A stretch of DNA of 64,000 nucleotides, taken from assembly GCA_922989275.2 (NCBI GenBank), contig OV277869.1, positions 3,401,190 to 3,465,189 on the forward strand. The letters run 5' to 3'. Origin of the DNA: Gari tellinella. Taxonomy: Eukaryota > Mollusca > Bivalvia > Cardiida > Psammobiidae. Below the pieces are notes generated by a model. The model saw nothing but the letters and a program-made list of their open reading frames with translations, made no database searches and was not told where the DNA came from. A program made the translations under genes and the position numbers. Shown here piece after piece: positions 39,701 to 48,650 of the stretch (within the stretch, counting starts at the first letter, position 1; every line of letters begins with the position of its first letter).

Positions 39701-42015
39701 AGGGATTAAACAGAACAAATCCAACATTTTCTCACTTATTTCAGCAACAAATCCTATGGTGTCACTACTCATTAGAATCGTCTCTGCAAGACGATTCTAA
39801 TGAGAAGTGACACCACAGGGTTAAATGCAGAAATAAAGATTTTAGATTTTCAAATACTCCCCTTATCTGGAGCCCTGAATAAGTTATTAAAGCAAAATAT
39901 TGGAGTAAAATGAAAGTGTACCTATACACTTGTCCCATGCAAATAGAGAATACCACTTTAACAGAGGCTTTTTTAGGGAGCCCACTGATCAGGGATACAC
40001 TGTTTGCCATTTTGCAGAACTTGTCATTTATTGACTGGAATTAATTGGAAATTGAAATTGTCCATTAAAAGTTTCAGTGATTAATGAATAAAGGCAATTG
40101 TTATCTAGCTGTGAGAGACCACACCAGGTAACATTTAACATACATTAAAAAGTTTCAATAGTTTACAAAGCATAACTTTCAGGTAATTCGAAACATTTTG
40201 CATTATATGTTGAACAATGCAATTAAAATAATTGTTTGAAAAATAACGAAATAAAACATAAAAACAGTTGTAATAAAAAAAGAAATAAAGCCTAATGGGA
40301 ATCGAACACACAACCTTTTACCCTTTTACATGTACCAATTACTCTAACTAGACTATTGATTGAATTTCGACACAGAAATGCACAATTTCCTTAATTTCTT
40401 TCCGTTTATCAAAACGGAAAGTATCTACTTTTACACCGATGTAGGAATATTCAAATGTTGACAGGTTAAAAAAAATAAGGAAACTTTTTCCCTAGGAAAT
40501 GTACAGAATCGCGTTCGAAATCCTATTAGAAAGCTAGGTGCTTCTATTGGCGGAAGGATTAAGGTGCTTATGGTATTTCCAATCAAAAATTAACCCTTTC
40601 CCTCATAGAAGCGTCTTTCAGCACATTCATTTTATTCATCCGCTGAAGAAAACAGTTCCAAATTATACCGTAATGAATATGTGTCATATTTAATACTTTC
40701 CTTATTCTAGCAGTTAATAGCTTTAAGCAGGCTTAAAGTAAAGCAGAATGCGCCCTAAAATGCGCCTTAGGGCGCATTCTGCTTTACTTTCAACCTGCTT
40801 TAAGTAGTCACATATCTTCAATACTAGAAACAATGCTATCAGGTAAAGGGTTAAAAAAAAATATGATAGTCAAATCATTGAAGTAGCAATGATATTATTA
40901 ACACATTCAACCCTAGTGACGAGTATACTCGTCATGAACAAACCGTGTACATGTTAGAAGTGCACTTGTCCTATGCAAACAGTGAAGACCCTGATCAGGA
41001 GCCCTCTGATCAGGGTCTGCACTGTTTGTCATTTCACAAGATATTGTTAAAATCAACCCAAGATAGTCAAAAATTGACTAGACCTAATTGGACAATGGAA
41101 TTGTCCATTAAAAGTTCAAGGGGTGAATGTGTTAATTTCTGTGATTTTGTGGCCGTCTCTTGGCAAGGTTTTGATGATCTGTAATCTATTTCCAGTGGTC
41201 TTGTAAAAGGGAAAGATGGAGAGAAACCCCAGCATGTCCTGTTCCAACCAGAGTTTGCCAACGGAGCCCTGCTCACTGTGGTATGTATACACAGACAGAC
41301 TGTAATTCGGGGCTCCAGATAAGTGGGAGAAAACTGTTAGAACAAATCCCAACATTTTCTCAATTATGTCGGCACAAAATCCTATGGTGTTACTACTCAT
41401 TAGAATCGTCTCTGCAAGACAATTCTAATGACAGTAATGAGTAGTGACTTATTGGGTTTAATGCATAAATAAAGATTTTAGATATTGAAATACTCCTCTT
41501 ATCTACAGCCTTGGATAGTGTTTTAAACCATCACCAAAATGAGTGACCACTTAAATCTGGTTGACAGTAAAGCTTTAAGGCACAATCTGTAAAATTTCTG
41601 TTTTACTTTCTGCCTGCTTGAAGCATCTGCTAGCATATAGAAAATATTCAACTCGCATAGAAGTGCTAGATGATTGATTGCTGTTGATCTGCCACCAAGG
41701 TTATAAAGCTTTTGAGTTGAGTCTGAAGTCTTTCTCTAGAATTTGATTGGTCAGATTTGAGTCAAGGCTCAAATCTGATCAATTAGATGCTTGAGAACAA
41801 ACTCAGACTCAACTCAAACACTTTATAACTTTGGACCCTGGTCTGTGTAAACTTCTAATTGTCATTGTTTTGTGTTTCAGATATGGTCAAGTGGCCGTAT
41901 TGGTTACATACCTCTGAATTTTGTACCAGCAGAGAAAGCAGAATTCCATCAGTTCCAACACAATCGCCCAACAGTCAGTCAACACTTGAAGAATGGCCTA
42001 TATTCTACATCCTAG
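27705..42015 (+). CDS. Aladin (WD-repeat nucleoporin), 3' half of gene, eight exons
   Basis: Exons: 27705-27788, 30623-30868, 31580-31640, 35297-35487, 37015-37082, 39595-39658, 41196-41280, 41881-42015. With two bases from a preceding exon, the sum is 936 nt, exactly 312 codons including TAG, and every junction is AG/GT. The product follows vertebrate aladin through [25 protein letters not shown] and SGRIGYIPL. Aladin is a WD-repeat component of the nuclear pore anchored through NDC1. This part covers most of the propeller and a short C-terminus; human aladin has 546 residues and a longer tail. The 5' exons are not in the window as far as I can see. Confidence 0.93.
27804..29430. mobile_element. 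DNA transposon with GTAGCGCGTTCAGGTA end
   Basis: The left end (GTAGCGCGTTCAGGTA, TATCTATGGCCAACAACG) is inverted near 29,390-29,415 (GTTGGCCATAGATA), and an inner pair AACAAAATTTCTAATCGGTC is inverted at 29,068-29,090. A 70-codon frame (28109-28303) resembles nothing I know. The 37,236 element is a shorter relative. Confidence 0.6.
29473..29671. mobile_element. Family A MITE, copy A8
   Basis: GGGCTCCAGATAAG and TTATCTGGAGCCCA ends around the TAGTAACACCATAGG palindrome. Diverged; no target duplication visible. Confidence 0.75.
29715..29958. mobile_element. Family E element, TTAA-flanked
   Basis: TTAA at both sides (29711-29714, 29959-29962). Core hairpin AAAGCAGGTTGAAAGTAAAG / GCAGAATGCGCC and inverse. 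Non-coding; the TTAA target suggests piggyBac-like mobilisation. Confidence 0.75.
30395..30470. mobile_element. Family E right-half fragment
   Basis: CTTTACTTTCAACCTGCTTT arm and the AGACAGGCTGGGGTAAAGGA end only. Confidence 0.6.
30471..30606 (+). pseudogene. Duplicated acceptor and 5' part of AAAS exon b (decoy)
   Basis: A 136-bp tandem repeat of the intron end and exon start: TTTTGTGTAG here versus TTTTGTCTAG at the real exon, with four differences in about 122 aligned bases. Read in the aladin phase it reproduces the exon peptide, then reaches a stop (CTATAA) after the duplicated part, so use of this acceptor alone would truncate the protein. Confidence 0.85.
30623..30868 (+). CDS. AAAS exon b
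   Basis: Acceptor TTTTGTCTAG, donor GTGAGA. Encodes two WD strands with SLAWSPDGH and [12 protein letters not shown] family C element begins 20 bp after the donor. Confidence 0.93.
30889..31248. mobile_element. Family C element, copy C1
   Basis: TA-flanked CAGTGCTCCCTC start and AAGTGCTG end. Central AAACAGCTTGAATCC / GATCAGACG cruciform. The right end is diverged. Confidence 0.8.
31277..31462. mobile_element. Family A MITE, degenerate copy
   Basis: Left terminus eroded (GCAGATAGGGGG), right end TTATCTTGAGTCCTG; the palindrome is changed to GAATTATCTC/GATAATTC, with both arms altered. Confidence 0.65.
31580..31640 (+). CDS. AAAS exon c
   Basis: Acceptor TGTATTTCTAG, donor GTCAGT. Encodes [12 protein letters not shown], corresponding to the VWEAQMWTCERW stretch of human aladin. 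Confidence 0.9.
31829..32016. mobile_element. Family A MITE, copy A10
   Basis: GCTCCAGATAAAG and CTTATCTGGAGCCCT ends, palindrome partly decayed. Confidence 0.7.
32025..32153. mobile_element. Family E left/right ends without core
   Basis: Holds the GGAACTATTTTCTTCTGTGG segment and ends GGTAATGGGTTAA, but the core hairpin has been lost. Confidence 0.5.
32162..32316. repeat. 155-bp foldback element
   Basis: Arms TCTATGTTCTACCGTTGTGA and inverse, with a second stem GTCAATTCCTG; near-perfect hairpin with an AAGGCCGAAGGCCT centre. Confidence 0.8.
32728..32796 (+). other. tRNA-like sequence in left foldback arm
   Basis: A-box-like TAGCTCAATCGATAGCGA and B-box GGTTCGAGCC at tRNA spacing. The acceptor stem does not close, so it is a tRNA-derived (SINE-like) module and not a functional tRNA. 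Confidence 0.6.
32925..33310. mobile_element. Two family F elements in tandem
   Basis: Both have GTCGTCTGCTTCAAT, AAAAGAATTCAATACGAGTG and the TTTGGATCCTGAT cruciform; the first has a GACGCCGCGTTTCGCG centre, the second has lost most of it. Confidence 0.65.
33749..33965. mobile_element. Family F element
   Basis: TTAA then CCCTTTCACTCTCAATGGCG. Core GATCAGACGCCGCG and inverse, then TGAAACGATATTGCAGGCAA and GAAGCAGACGACAATG. Confidence 0.7.
34083..34153 (-). other. tRNA-like sequence in right foldback arm
   Basis: Minus-strand partner of 32,728 with TAGCTCAATCGATAGCGAG and GCCGGTTCGAGCC. Confidence 0.6.
35297..35487 (+). CDS. AAAS exon d
   Basis: Acceptor TTGTCTTCACAG, donor GTAAGG. Encodes [17 protein letters not shown] and [15 protein letters not shown], matching the propeller loop of human aladin. 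Confidence 0.92.
35585..35720. mobile_element. Family B MITE, left half
   Basis: TA then CAGTGGAGAAAACG, ending after an eroded cruciform (GGGTTACCCGGCGTCTG). Confidence 0.65.
35995..36221. mobile_element. Family B MITE, copy B4
   Basis: TA-flanked; CAGTGGAGAAAACGT start, TTTTCTCTACTG end; cruciform with TTTCGAGCC and TGGTTCCAAACTG arms. Confidence 0.78.
36290..36615 (-). pseudogene. Non-LTR retrotransposon ORF2, C-terminal fragment
   Basis: A 106-codon minus frame contains [25 protein letters not shown] and [13 protein letters not shown], the conserved tail after reverse transcriptase in several LINE clades. The rest of the ORF is absent. Confidence 0.75.
36721..36911. mobile_element. Family A MITE, copy A11
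   Basis: CAGGGCTCCAGATAAG and CTTATCTGGAGCCCTA; intact palindrome. It abuts the duplicated aladin acceptor. No clear 6-bp duplication. Confidence 0.85.
36911..36978 (+). pseudogene. Duplicated acceptor of AAAS exon e (decoy)
   Basis: A 68-bp tandem unit copies ACATGTATATATTCAC...TTCAGAGTGGGTGG from the true exon boundary. Reading on in the aladin phase gives a stop within seven codons. Confidence 0.8.
37015..37082 (+). CDS. AAAS exon e
   Basis: Acceptor TTGTTTTTCAG, donor GTAAGT. Encodes [20 protein letters not shown], a WD strand. Confidence 0.9.
37095..37835. mobile_element. Family D element split by another transposon
   Basis: Left part to 37,235 (GGACAATTTCAGTTCC, CAGAGGGAGCCCTCTGATCT) and right part from 37,735 (GATCTTCACTGTTTGC, ACGCATATATGTGTGAC). 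The insertion at 37,236-37,734 is flanked by GATCT. Confidence 0.7.
37236..37734. mobile_element. 0.5-kb element with GTAGCGCGTTCAAGTACC ends
   Basis: Right end GGTACTTGAACGCCCTAC is the inverse. Interior matches inverted parts of 29,110-29,430. Non-coding relative of the 27,804 transposon. Confidence 0.7.
37945..38187. mobile_element. Family D MITE, TTAA-flanked
   Basis: TTAA at 37941-37944 and 38188-38191. Core AACAGTGAAGACCCTGATCA / GAGGGCTCC and inverse. Confidence 0.82.
38192..38430. repeat. Three broken family E pieces
   Basis: GTAAAGCAGAATG and TTTACTTTCAA arms recur with ACTAGAAACA-like ends; none is complete. Confidence 0.5.
38431..39590. other. AAAS intron, no other gene
   Basis: AT-rich intronic sequence with one tRNA-like relic at 39,250; no exon found. 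Confidence 0.4.
39250..39321 (-). other. tRNA-like relic
   Basis: The minus strand has TAGCTCAGTTAGTAGAGTG and AGGTTCGAGACCC at tRNA spacing, but acceptor and anticodon stems do not pair. tRNA-derived, not a tRNA gene. Confidence 0.5.
39595..39658 (+). CDS. AAAS exon f
   Basis: Acceptor TTGTTTTCCAG, donor GTAAAT. Encodes [18 protein letters not shown]. Confidence 0.9.
39685..39877. mobile_element. Family A MITE, copy A12
   Basis: CAGGGCTCCAGATAAG / CTTATCTGGAGCCCTG; flanks AAAAAG and AATAAG, an imperfect 6-bp duplication. Confidence 0.85.
39915..40090. mobile_element. Family D fragment
   Basis: ACACTTGTCCCATGCAAATA, CACTGATCAGGGATACACTG and AATTGTCCATTAAAAGTTTC; hairpin eroded. Confidence 0.5.
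40290..40360 (-). other. tRNA-like relic
   Basis: B-box GTTCGATTCCC and A-box-like TAGTCTAGTTAGAGTAATTG on the minus strand; stems incomplete. Confidence 0.45.
40594..40850. mobile_element. Family E element, TTAA-flanked
   Basis: TTAA at 40590-40593 and 40851-40854. Core GTAAAGCAGAATGCGCCCTA and inverse. Confidence 0.78.
40902..41131. mobile_element. Family D MITE, TTAA-flanked
   Basis: TTAA at both ends; AACAGTGAAGACCCTGATCA with GGAGCCCTCTGATC; ACGAGTATACTCGT palindrome near the left end. Confidence 0.75.
41196..41280 (+). CDS. AAAS exon g
   Basis: Acceptor TCTATTTCCAG, donor GTATGT. Encodes GLVKGKDG, then [14 protein letters not shown]. Confidence 0.92.
41309..41513. mobile_element. Family A MITE, copy A13
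   Basis: GGGCTCCAGATAAG left end; right end decayed to CTTATCTACAGCC; palindrome right arm has an internal GACAGTAAT insertion. Confidence 0.7.
41695..41841. repeat. Family G foldback
   Basis: CCAAGGTTATAAAGC to ACTTTGGACCCTGG; whole unit folds on itself through TTGATTGGTCAGATTTGAG. Confidence 0.8.
41881..42015 (+). CDS. AAAS terminal coding exon
   Basis: Acceptor TTTGTGTTTCAG. Encodes [14 protein letters not shown] and about 30 further residues to TAG. The tail is much shorter than in vertebrates. Confidence 0.92.
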   Translation: MWSSGRIGYIPLNFVPAEKAEFHQFQHNRPTVSQHLKNGLYSTS

Positions 42016-42192
42016 CACTGGTACTCTGGATCATAATCTTTGTTTTTCCATGTGCAACCGAAGAACGAAAGAACGGCTTGGCTATTACCCATCTATTAGC
42101 AATGGCAAACTCTAATGTTTGTTATATTGAGGACGTTTCTTGGCAGATTCTTGTTGAGATTTTATAAACGCTGCAAGAATGCACCACTACCA

Positions 42193-42198
42193 AATAAA
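42193..42198 (+). terminator. AAAS polyadenylation signal
   Basis: Canonical AATAAA 178 bp after the stop codon; the first such hexamer in the 3' region. Confidence 0.65.
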
Positions 42199-42242
42199 GA
42201 TTGGGCCTTAGTTCCTGACTGTATGCTCTATTATAGTGCCAC

Positions 42243-42430
42243 AGTGCTCCCTCTCTACAACCCCCAATGGGATACAATGATTGTGTGTTGTTGAGATGGA
42301 GTTGTTATAGGGAGGGAAGAATTATACCCTTAGAGCACATTTGGAAACAGTTTGAACCTCGATCAGATGCCCCGTACGTAACGTGGCATCTGATCTGGGA
42401 TCAGACTGTTTGTTACTCATCTTTATGTTT
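42243..42430. mobile_element. Family C, left half
   Basis: CAGTGCTCCCTCTCTACAAC start and a cruciform with GATCAGATGCC arms; right half missing. Confidence 0.65.
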
Positions 42431-42503
42431 CTTCTGTCTTCAGAGTTTCCACTCTCTTCTGTCTTTCTCTGCCAATGCCTTCCAGGTCATCTTGGGCCGC
42501 CCT

Positions 42504-42692
42504 GGGGCCCGTTTCATAAAACTTCTTACGACAAATGTTGTAAGTCTTAATTATTATTTATTTTTCCATCTAATCCTGTCTTGTGACATCTCTTTGGAAT
42601 CGTCTTTTCAAGACGATTCCAAAGAGATGTCACAAGACAGGATTAGATAGAGAAATCAGAAATTGTCGTACGAAGTTTTATGAAACGGGCCC
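42504..42692. mobile_element. MITE with GGGCCCGTTTCATAAAACTT ends
   Basis: Left and right ends are inverted copies. Central palindrome GAATCGTCTTTTCAAGACGA resembles the family A centre although the ends are unrelated. Confidence 0.8.
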
Positions 42693-42814
42693 ATGTCCTC
42701 CCTCAATGTGCATGTCAGACTGTTTAGATTGCACCACTAGAGCGTTCAACATGTCTGAACCAGAGAAGCCTTTTCTCTCTAAGGATGATATCCTAGCAGA
42801 TGTTAGATTAAAAC

Positions 42815-42955
42815 AGGCATTAGATTAAAGCAGATTATTAAGGTTGATAGTAAAGCAGATTTTGCCTTCAGGGACATTCTGCTTTACCTTCATTATGCTT
42901 TAGGTCGTTACCTGTTTTCATAACTAGAAATAGACTATGAGGTAAAGCGTTAAGT
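42815..42955. mobile_element. Family E, partial
   Basis: GATAGTAAAGCAGATTTTGCC arm pairs with CATTCTGCTTTACC; ends near TTAA at 42950. Confidence 0.55.
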
Positions 42956-43141
42956 TTGAACCTGATGGACACATATTTTTGTCTCAATCACTCATTGTTT
43001 TACAGAATATGCTTCCCGAGGACTCATTCTTCTGATTTCTAAATATAACACTGGATGACTTAGCTTTTGCAAGTATAATGTTGGCAAAAGAAAGTAAAAC
43101 TTGCTGGTATGTGAAAGGAAGTTTAAAAATTATTTCCTTAA

Positions 43142-43351
43142 CCCTTTGACTCTCATTAACGTCATAAAGCGCATTTGCAAACAGTTCTGATCAGGATCAA
43201 AACTGTTTGCCACTTGTTTTGAAATTACTTCAGTTATACTGCCTTAAATCTAACTTTGAAATGATAATGCAGACAACAATATTGAAGCAGATGACAATAT
43301 GGCGGTTTAGGGGTCAAATTCTCAAGAGAAATTTGATCATAAAAGGGTCAA
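43142..43351. mobile_element. Family F element
   Basis: TTAA then CCCTTTGACTCTCATTAACG; core reduced to AACAGTTCTGATCAGG with AAAACTG. Confidence 0.6.
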
Positions 43352-43519
43352 TGGAATAATTGCATGTATATGTGCTATTTTTTTGGATTCAAAATCTTTG
43401 TTAATGTAAAAGTGCAAATATGTGTATATAGACGATGAAATAAAACAAAATGTATAGAAAATGATTGTGGTTGTGATTTTTGAAGCTACAGTTGGGAAGT
43501 CTTTCTTTTTTCACCTTAA

Positions 43520-43796
43520 ACCCATTACCCCATAGCGTATTTTCTAATATTGAAAATAATAGACCACTTAAAGCGGGTTGAAAGTAAAGCAGAATGCGCC
43601 TCAAGGCGCATTCTGCTTTACTTTCAGCCTGCTTTAAGCTACCATCTACTAGAAAATAGTTCTTGTAATAAATATTCGTAATTGTATAATTTGGAACTAT
43701 TTTCTTCAGTGGAGGAATACGTTAGAGGCGTAGAAAGGCAATAACATTTCTTGTTCAATACAGATTATAGGCACCGTAAGGTATTTTTGTGAAGGG
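43520..43796. mobile_element. Family E element, TTAA-flanked
   Basis: TTAA at 43516-43519 and 43797-43800. Core AAAGTAAAGCAGAATGCGCC and inverse. Confidence 0.8.
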
Positions 43797-43800
43797 TTAA

Positions 43801-44380
43801 ATCTCAAGAACTTGCATCTCGTTTTCAACGTTTCATCTAGTATCAGTATACACTGTTGTAGAGAGGTTTTACTGTATATGACGTTTTGACGTTAACGCGC
43901 CAAAACGTCTACAGTATTTGTTTATCGTTACGTCATTAAATTATATAAATATTAATTCCTTGAAAAAGCCTAACGGCGATACGTTGAGGATTAATTTAAT
44001 TCGTGTTGGTGTATTTATCAGTGGAATACATACACGTGATTCTTTGCAACTAATATGTGATATCTGGTGCATTTGCCCTACAGGATGGATGTTATTAGTC
44101 TGGGAAAATGCATTACCCTTTAACGTTTTTTAAACTTGTATGACCGGTTCTTTAATGTGTTTCCGATTGTTGTCTGCCTAAGTGGGAAACAGCTGGACAG
44201 ACATCGAATTACTCATCGTCTGGTCAGGCTCCACACTGTTTGCAATATACATAATCATTTAGCACAAACGTGTACAATCATGAATGGGTGTACCACTTAA
44301 AGTAAGGGGACAGTAAAAGGAGCTTTCTGTTTTCCTGTCACCATGCTTTAAGCAATCACCTGTCGTAAACGCCTGCTAAC
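43801..44380. other. No gene recognised
   Basis: A fragment of a cruciform arm (TCTGGTCAGGCTCCACACTG) occurs near 44,220; otherwise nothing supported. Confidence 0.35.
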
Positions 44381-44384
44381 ATAC

Positions 44385-44537
44385 TTGCACAGGTACTTGA
44401 CACAAAGATCTAGATCTATTACCAAAAAAAATTTTTTTTTTTTTTTACTAGACTTCTATAATACGATTAGAAGTCTAGTAAAAACAATTTTGGTTATTTT
44501 GGTAATAGATCTAGATCTTTGTCAAGTACCTGTGCAC
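44385..44537. repeat. 150-bp palindrome
   Basis: GCACAGGTACTTGACA with AAAGATCTAGATCTATTACC inverted on the right; loop AATACGATT. Confidence 0.8.
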
Positions 44538-44809
44538 CCCTTCAGTGGTCGCAATAGAGAGGGTTTACAGTAGCGGCTAACTCCAGGATACTATTTATTC
44601 TGGTAACTGATTAAAGAATGAACAATGCGAGCAGGGACTAGGATTAAACAAAAGATTATGAGCTGCAATTAAACTGGCGGCTGCATTACGTAATCACTTT
44701 TGTACCGGTTAATCAATTTATTGCCTTAACCCGAATTCACTGAATTTCGCAAACAGTTTGAATCCAGATCAGACGCACTGGAACTATTGAACGCCCAGAT
44801 CGGTTTTTA

Positions 44810-45880
44810 GCTCACCTGGCACGAAGTGCCAAGGTGAGCTTTTAGGATCGCTGGATGTCCGTCATCCGTTCGTCTGTCCGTCCGTCCACAATTGGTTGTG
44901 AACACTCTAGCGGCTACAAATTTCATCCGATCTTCATGAAACTTGATGACAATGTTTGTCTTGATGAAATCTAGGCCAAGTTCGAATGTGGGTCATGTCG
45001 GGTCAAAAACTAGGTCACTAGGTCAAATCATAGAAAAACCTTGTGAACACTCTAGAGGTTACAAATTTCATTGGATCTTAATGAAACTTGGTCAGAATGT
45101 TTGCATCATTGATATCTAGGTCAAGTTCGAATGTGGGTCATGTCCGGTCAAAAACTAGGTCACTAGGTCAAATCATAGAAAAACCTTGTGAACACTCTAG
45201 AGGCTACAAATCTCATTGGATCTTGATGAAACTTGGTCAGAATGTTTGTTTAACTGATATCTAGGTCAAGTTTGAATATGGGTCATGTCTGGTCAAAAAC
45301 TAGGTCACTAGGTCAAATCATAGAAAAACCTTGTGAACACTCTAGAGGCTACAAATCTCATTGGATCTTGATGAAACTTGGTCAGAATGTTTGTTTAACT
45401 GATATCTAGGTCAAGTTTGAATATGGGTCATGTCTTGTCAAAAACTAGGTCACTAGGTCAAATCATAGAAAAACCTTGTGAACACTCTTGAGGCTACAAA
45501 TCCCATTGGATCTTGATGAAACTTGGTCAGAATGTTTGTTTAATTGATATCTAGGTCAAGTTTGAATATGGATCATGTGTGGTCAAAAACTAGGTCACTA
45601 GGTCAAATTATAGAAAAACCTTGTGAACACTCTTGAGGCTACAAATCTCATTGGATCTTGATGAAATTTGGTCAGAATGTTTGTCGCATTGATATCTAGG
45701 TCAAGTTTGAATATGGGTCATGTCCGGTCAAAAACTAGGTCACTAGGTCAAATCATTGGAAAATCTTGTTTACACTCTATAGGTTGAGTGTGGGTATACA
45801 TGTCCAGTCATAATCTAGGTCACTATAGGTCAAGTTTGCCATGGTTTACCAGGTGAGCGATTTAGGGCCATAGTGGCCCT
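44810..45880. repeat. 144-bp tandem repeat array with hairpin ends
   Basis: About six units marked by AACCTTGTGAACACTCT at 45037, 45182, 45326, 45472 and 45616, with a divergent first unit near 44,887. The left end has CTCACCTGGCACGAAGTGCC and AAGGTGAG; the right end has CAGGTGAGCGATTT and GGGCCATAGTGGCCC. I associate this repeat type with bivalve genomes; no protein. Confidence 0.85.
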
Positions 45881-46021
45881 TGTTTAGCTAACCTGAGCAA
45901 TGAGCTATCATGATTGGTCGCCGTCCGTGTTTGTGTCGGTGTCGTCGGTTCACAATTTGTTTCAAATTGCTACTTCTCTGAAACCAATTGCCCAATTTTA
46001 ACTAACCTTGGTCAGATGCAC

Positions 46022-46225
46022 ACTGTCACTCGTCATTATATCTAATCTATCATAATATCCTTTTATATTTAACTTTGAGAAAAACAGCAGACGACAATAT
46101 TATGCTGACGACATTGCAGCAGTAAAAGCGTTATACATATTCTTCTTGTTTAGGGAACTGTGAAAATGGTCGTTGTAAGGAGGGAGTCGTTGCTCAGAGG
46201 GCCGTTGTAGGGAGGGAGCACTGTA
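46022..46225. mobile_element. Family C, right half
   Basis: AAACAGCAGACGACAATATT through GGGAGGGAGCACTG; cruciform missing. Confidence 0.65.
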
Positions 46226-46504
46226 TTAACATTTTTCGGGTGGTGTCATTTTGTCCGATTCCCATTGCAATCAAGCATCAAAACTTAACATTACTTGAAA
46301 TAATTGGTTGATCGGAATTCAAAATTATTTGACAGAAAAAAATTCATCAGATGATAGTCTTTCAAAGTTGTTGAAAGAATTTGATTCGTCTAAAACATGG
46401 CCGCCAGGTGTTTCGGTATTTCAACGAGTCGTGTAATCCGTCAGGGTAATATTGAATTTAAAATGTCATTTTCCGAATATATCGTAATATTGAATCAATA
46501 ATGA

Positions 46505-46748
46505 CAGGGCTGCCATTTCTCCGGATTTTTCCTAAGTATTCGGATTTTTATCCTAGCAGATGGTAGCTTAAAACAGGCTGAAAGTAAAGCAGAATGCGCC
46601 TTAAGGCGTATTCTGCTTTACTTTCAACCTGTTTTAAGCAATCACGTGTCTTCAAAACAAGAAACAGACTATGGGGTAAAGGTACGATTAGTAAAATTGC
46701 GTCTGAAAAATTGAAATCTTAGGATTTTATCAACTTATGGCAGCCCTG
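46505..46748. mobile_element. Element with CAGGGCTGCCAT ends, 6-bp duplication
   Basis: CAGGGCTGCCATTT and TATGGCAGCCCTG, flanked by TAATGA on both sides (46499-46504, 46749-46754). Carries a family E core inside (46550-46682). Likely related to family A by termini and target length. Confidence 0.8.
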
Positions 46749-46754
46749 TAATGA

Positions 46755-47160
46755 CACCTGTGATGAAAGTTGATGACATTTAGCACGAATATTCTATAAG
46801 TAGTTCCCAACAAAAGTTGATCGAATTTAGTAGAACCATGCAGAACTCTGGTTGCTATGGCAACCAAAGTGTAAAACGTCAAAAATGTACTTTCTACAAA
46901 CCAAGAGGCCCACTTAGCTTGATAATATTGTACCTAAATCATAGAAGTAGATCTATATGTTCATGAATGAGTTTGATTATCATTGAAATCGGATCACTGT
47001 GTCAAGAGTTATCTGCCCTTGGTGTACTGAGGTATGATAGAAAAGGCTTTATTTTAGTAATGTTTAATATTCTCTAGGGTCTTCAAATTGGAATAGATTT
47101 TTATAAAACTATATATTTCTTTGCCGGTGCGCGAATTATGTACCGTTTGCTGTACTCTCG
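46755..47160. other. No gene recognised
   Basis: AT-rich; no supported feature. Confidence 0.35.
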
Positions 47161-47164
47161 TTAA

Positions 47165-47405
47165 CTCATTGAGCCCTAGTGACGCATATATACGTCATTT
47201 ACCAAATATGTACCTGTGAAGAGTACACTTGTCCTATGCAAACAGTGAAACCCCTAATCAGAGAGCTCCTGTAGGATCCTCCGATCAGGGACTTCACTGT
47301 TTATCATTTTGCAATTTATTATTACCAACCCTGAATAGTCGTATAAATGGACCGAGCTTTATTGCAAACTGGAATTGTCCATTTGAAGTTTCAGGGGACA
47401 ATGAA
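47165..47405. mobile_element. Family D MITE, TTAA-flanked
   Basis: TTAACTCATTGAGCCCTAGT start; hairpin AGAGAGCTCCT/GGATCCTCCGATC slightly mismatched. Confidence 0.78.
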
Positions 47406-47754
47406 TTAATTATCGGTTTACCCGTATGTCGATTTCGAGTACAAGATGTATTTAAACGCAACATTGTCAAAGTGAATGACTTAAGTCACTTATCTTCTAT
47501 CTATATGATCCACTTTTCCAGACACACCAACCATCAATTGTTCTTAAGCTTCTAGTAATCGGCCAAATGGTTATTTTAAACAATTTGACTGACACGAATT
47601 AGGTCTAGATGTAACACAGAAAGGCCTTAGACTGATATCGCTTAATTAACCAAGCAAATTTTAATTAATGAACTGTCGGCTAAACTTGCAATTGTGGGCA
47701 TGCGCATATCCTGATATATTGCTCACGGGATGAGGGTAACGACCGAATCCTTAA

Positions 47755-47970
47755 CTCATTATCCCCTGAAACTTCAAATGGACAATTCCAGTTTGCAATA
47801 AAGGCTGGTTCTTTTTTAGGGTGTTTTTTTTGTAATAAATTGCAAAATGACAAACCGTGAAGTCCCTGATCAGAGGGCTCCTGCTGATCGGGGACTTTAC
47901 TGTTTGCATAGGGCAAGTGTTCTCTTCACAGGTACACATTTGGTAAAGTACGCATATATGCGTCAGTCAA
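47755..47970. mobile_element. Family D MITE, reverse
   Basis: TTAACTCATTATCCCCTGAA start; AGTCCCTGATCAGAGGGCTC with GGGGACTTTACTG. Confidence 0.7.
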
Positions 47971-48029
47971 TACAATCCGCCACCCCATACCTATTTCTTC
48001 TAATACTAATTTTTACAGAAAATACATAC

Positions 48030-48265
48030 GAGCCGTGCGATGACAACATTATACAGACCAAACACCGTTGTCATCACAGGCTCTGAGTATGACTTTGATC
48101 TACACTGCCAAATACCGTATATAATACTGCTAAATACAATGCTTTAGATGCATGTGGGTGACAAACAGTGTAGATCAAGACCAGCCGCTGAGTCTTTGAC
48201 GCGGCGGCTGGCCTTGATCTACACTGTTTGAAATGCAATAAGGCAGGTTTGTCATGACACGGCTC
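48030..48265. mobile_element. MITE with GAGCCGTGCGATGACAA ends
   Basis: Right end TTGTCATGACACGGCTC. Core ACAGTGTAGATCAAGACCAG with CCGCCGCGTCAAAG-type loop and inverse; same CAAACAG frame as B, C, D, F but a different stem. Confidence 0.7.
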
Positions 48266-48650
48266 ATATTTATTGATGGTGTAAACTGCAGGTGATACCT
48301 TACACACGCCCTCCAATCAGTTGCTACTTCTCCGAAAAGAGTAGCAAAGCAACTGAGCGCTTGGTACTTCCGATAAGTAGCGCGAGTACATAAATACATG
48401 TATTGACAACAAATGGAAAACGGTGAGTGGTGTTTACCAATTTTCACTATTAAACTAACTTTAACCCCAAAAACTCAAAAAAGTAAGAATGTCATGCTTC
48501 GGGGAATTCTTTTTACTATTCATCGAACATGGTATTTCCACATAAAAACTGTTTTTGTAAGCTTTAGAGCTTTTTTCCCGTTGGACAGTGATCCTAGAAA
48601 CAAGGGTTCCGGCATAATTTTGCCTTCTAAGCAATCAAATAGTAGATATG
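48266..48650. other. No gene recognised
   Basis: A 101-codon plus frame at 48413-48718 shows no known motif. Confidence 0.3.

Noticed and set aside
39250..40360. Functional tRNA genes at 39,250 and 40,290
   Set aside because: A and B boxes are recognisable but acceptor and anticodon stems do not pair.
41859..42167. 102-codon plus-strand ORF over the last AAAS exon
   Set aside because: It is an out-of-frame shadow of the aladin terminal exon and 3' UTR.
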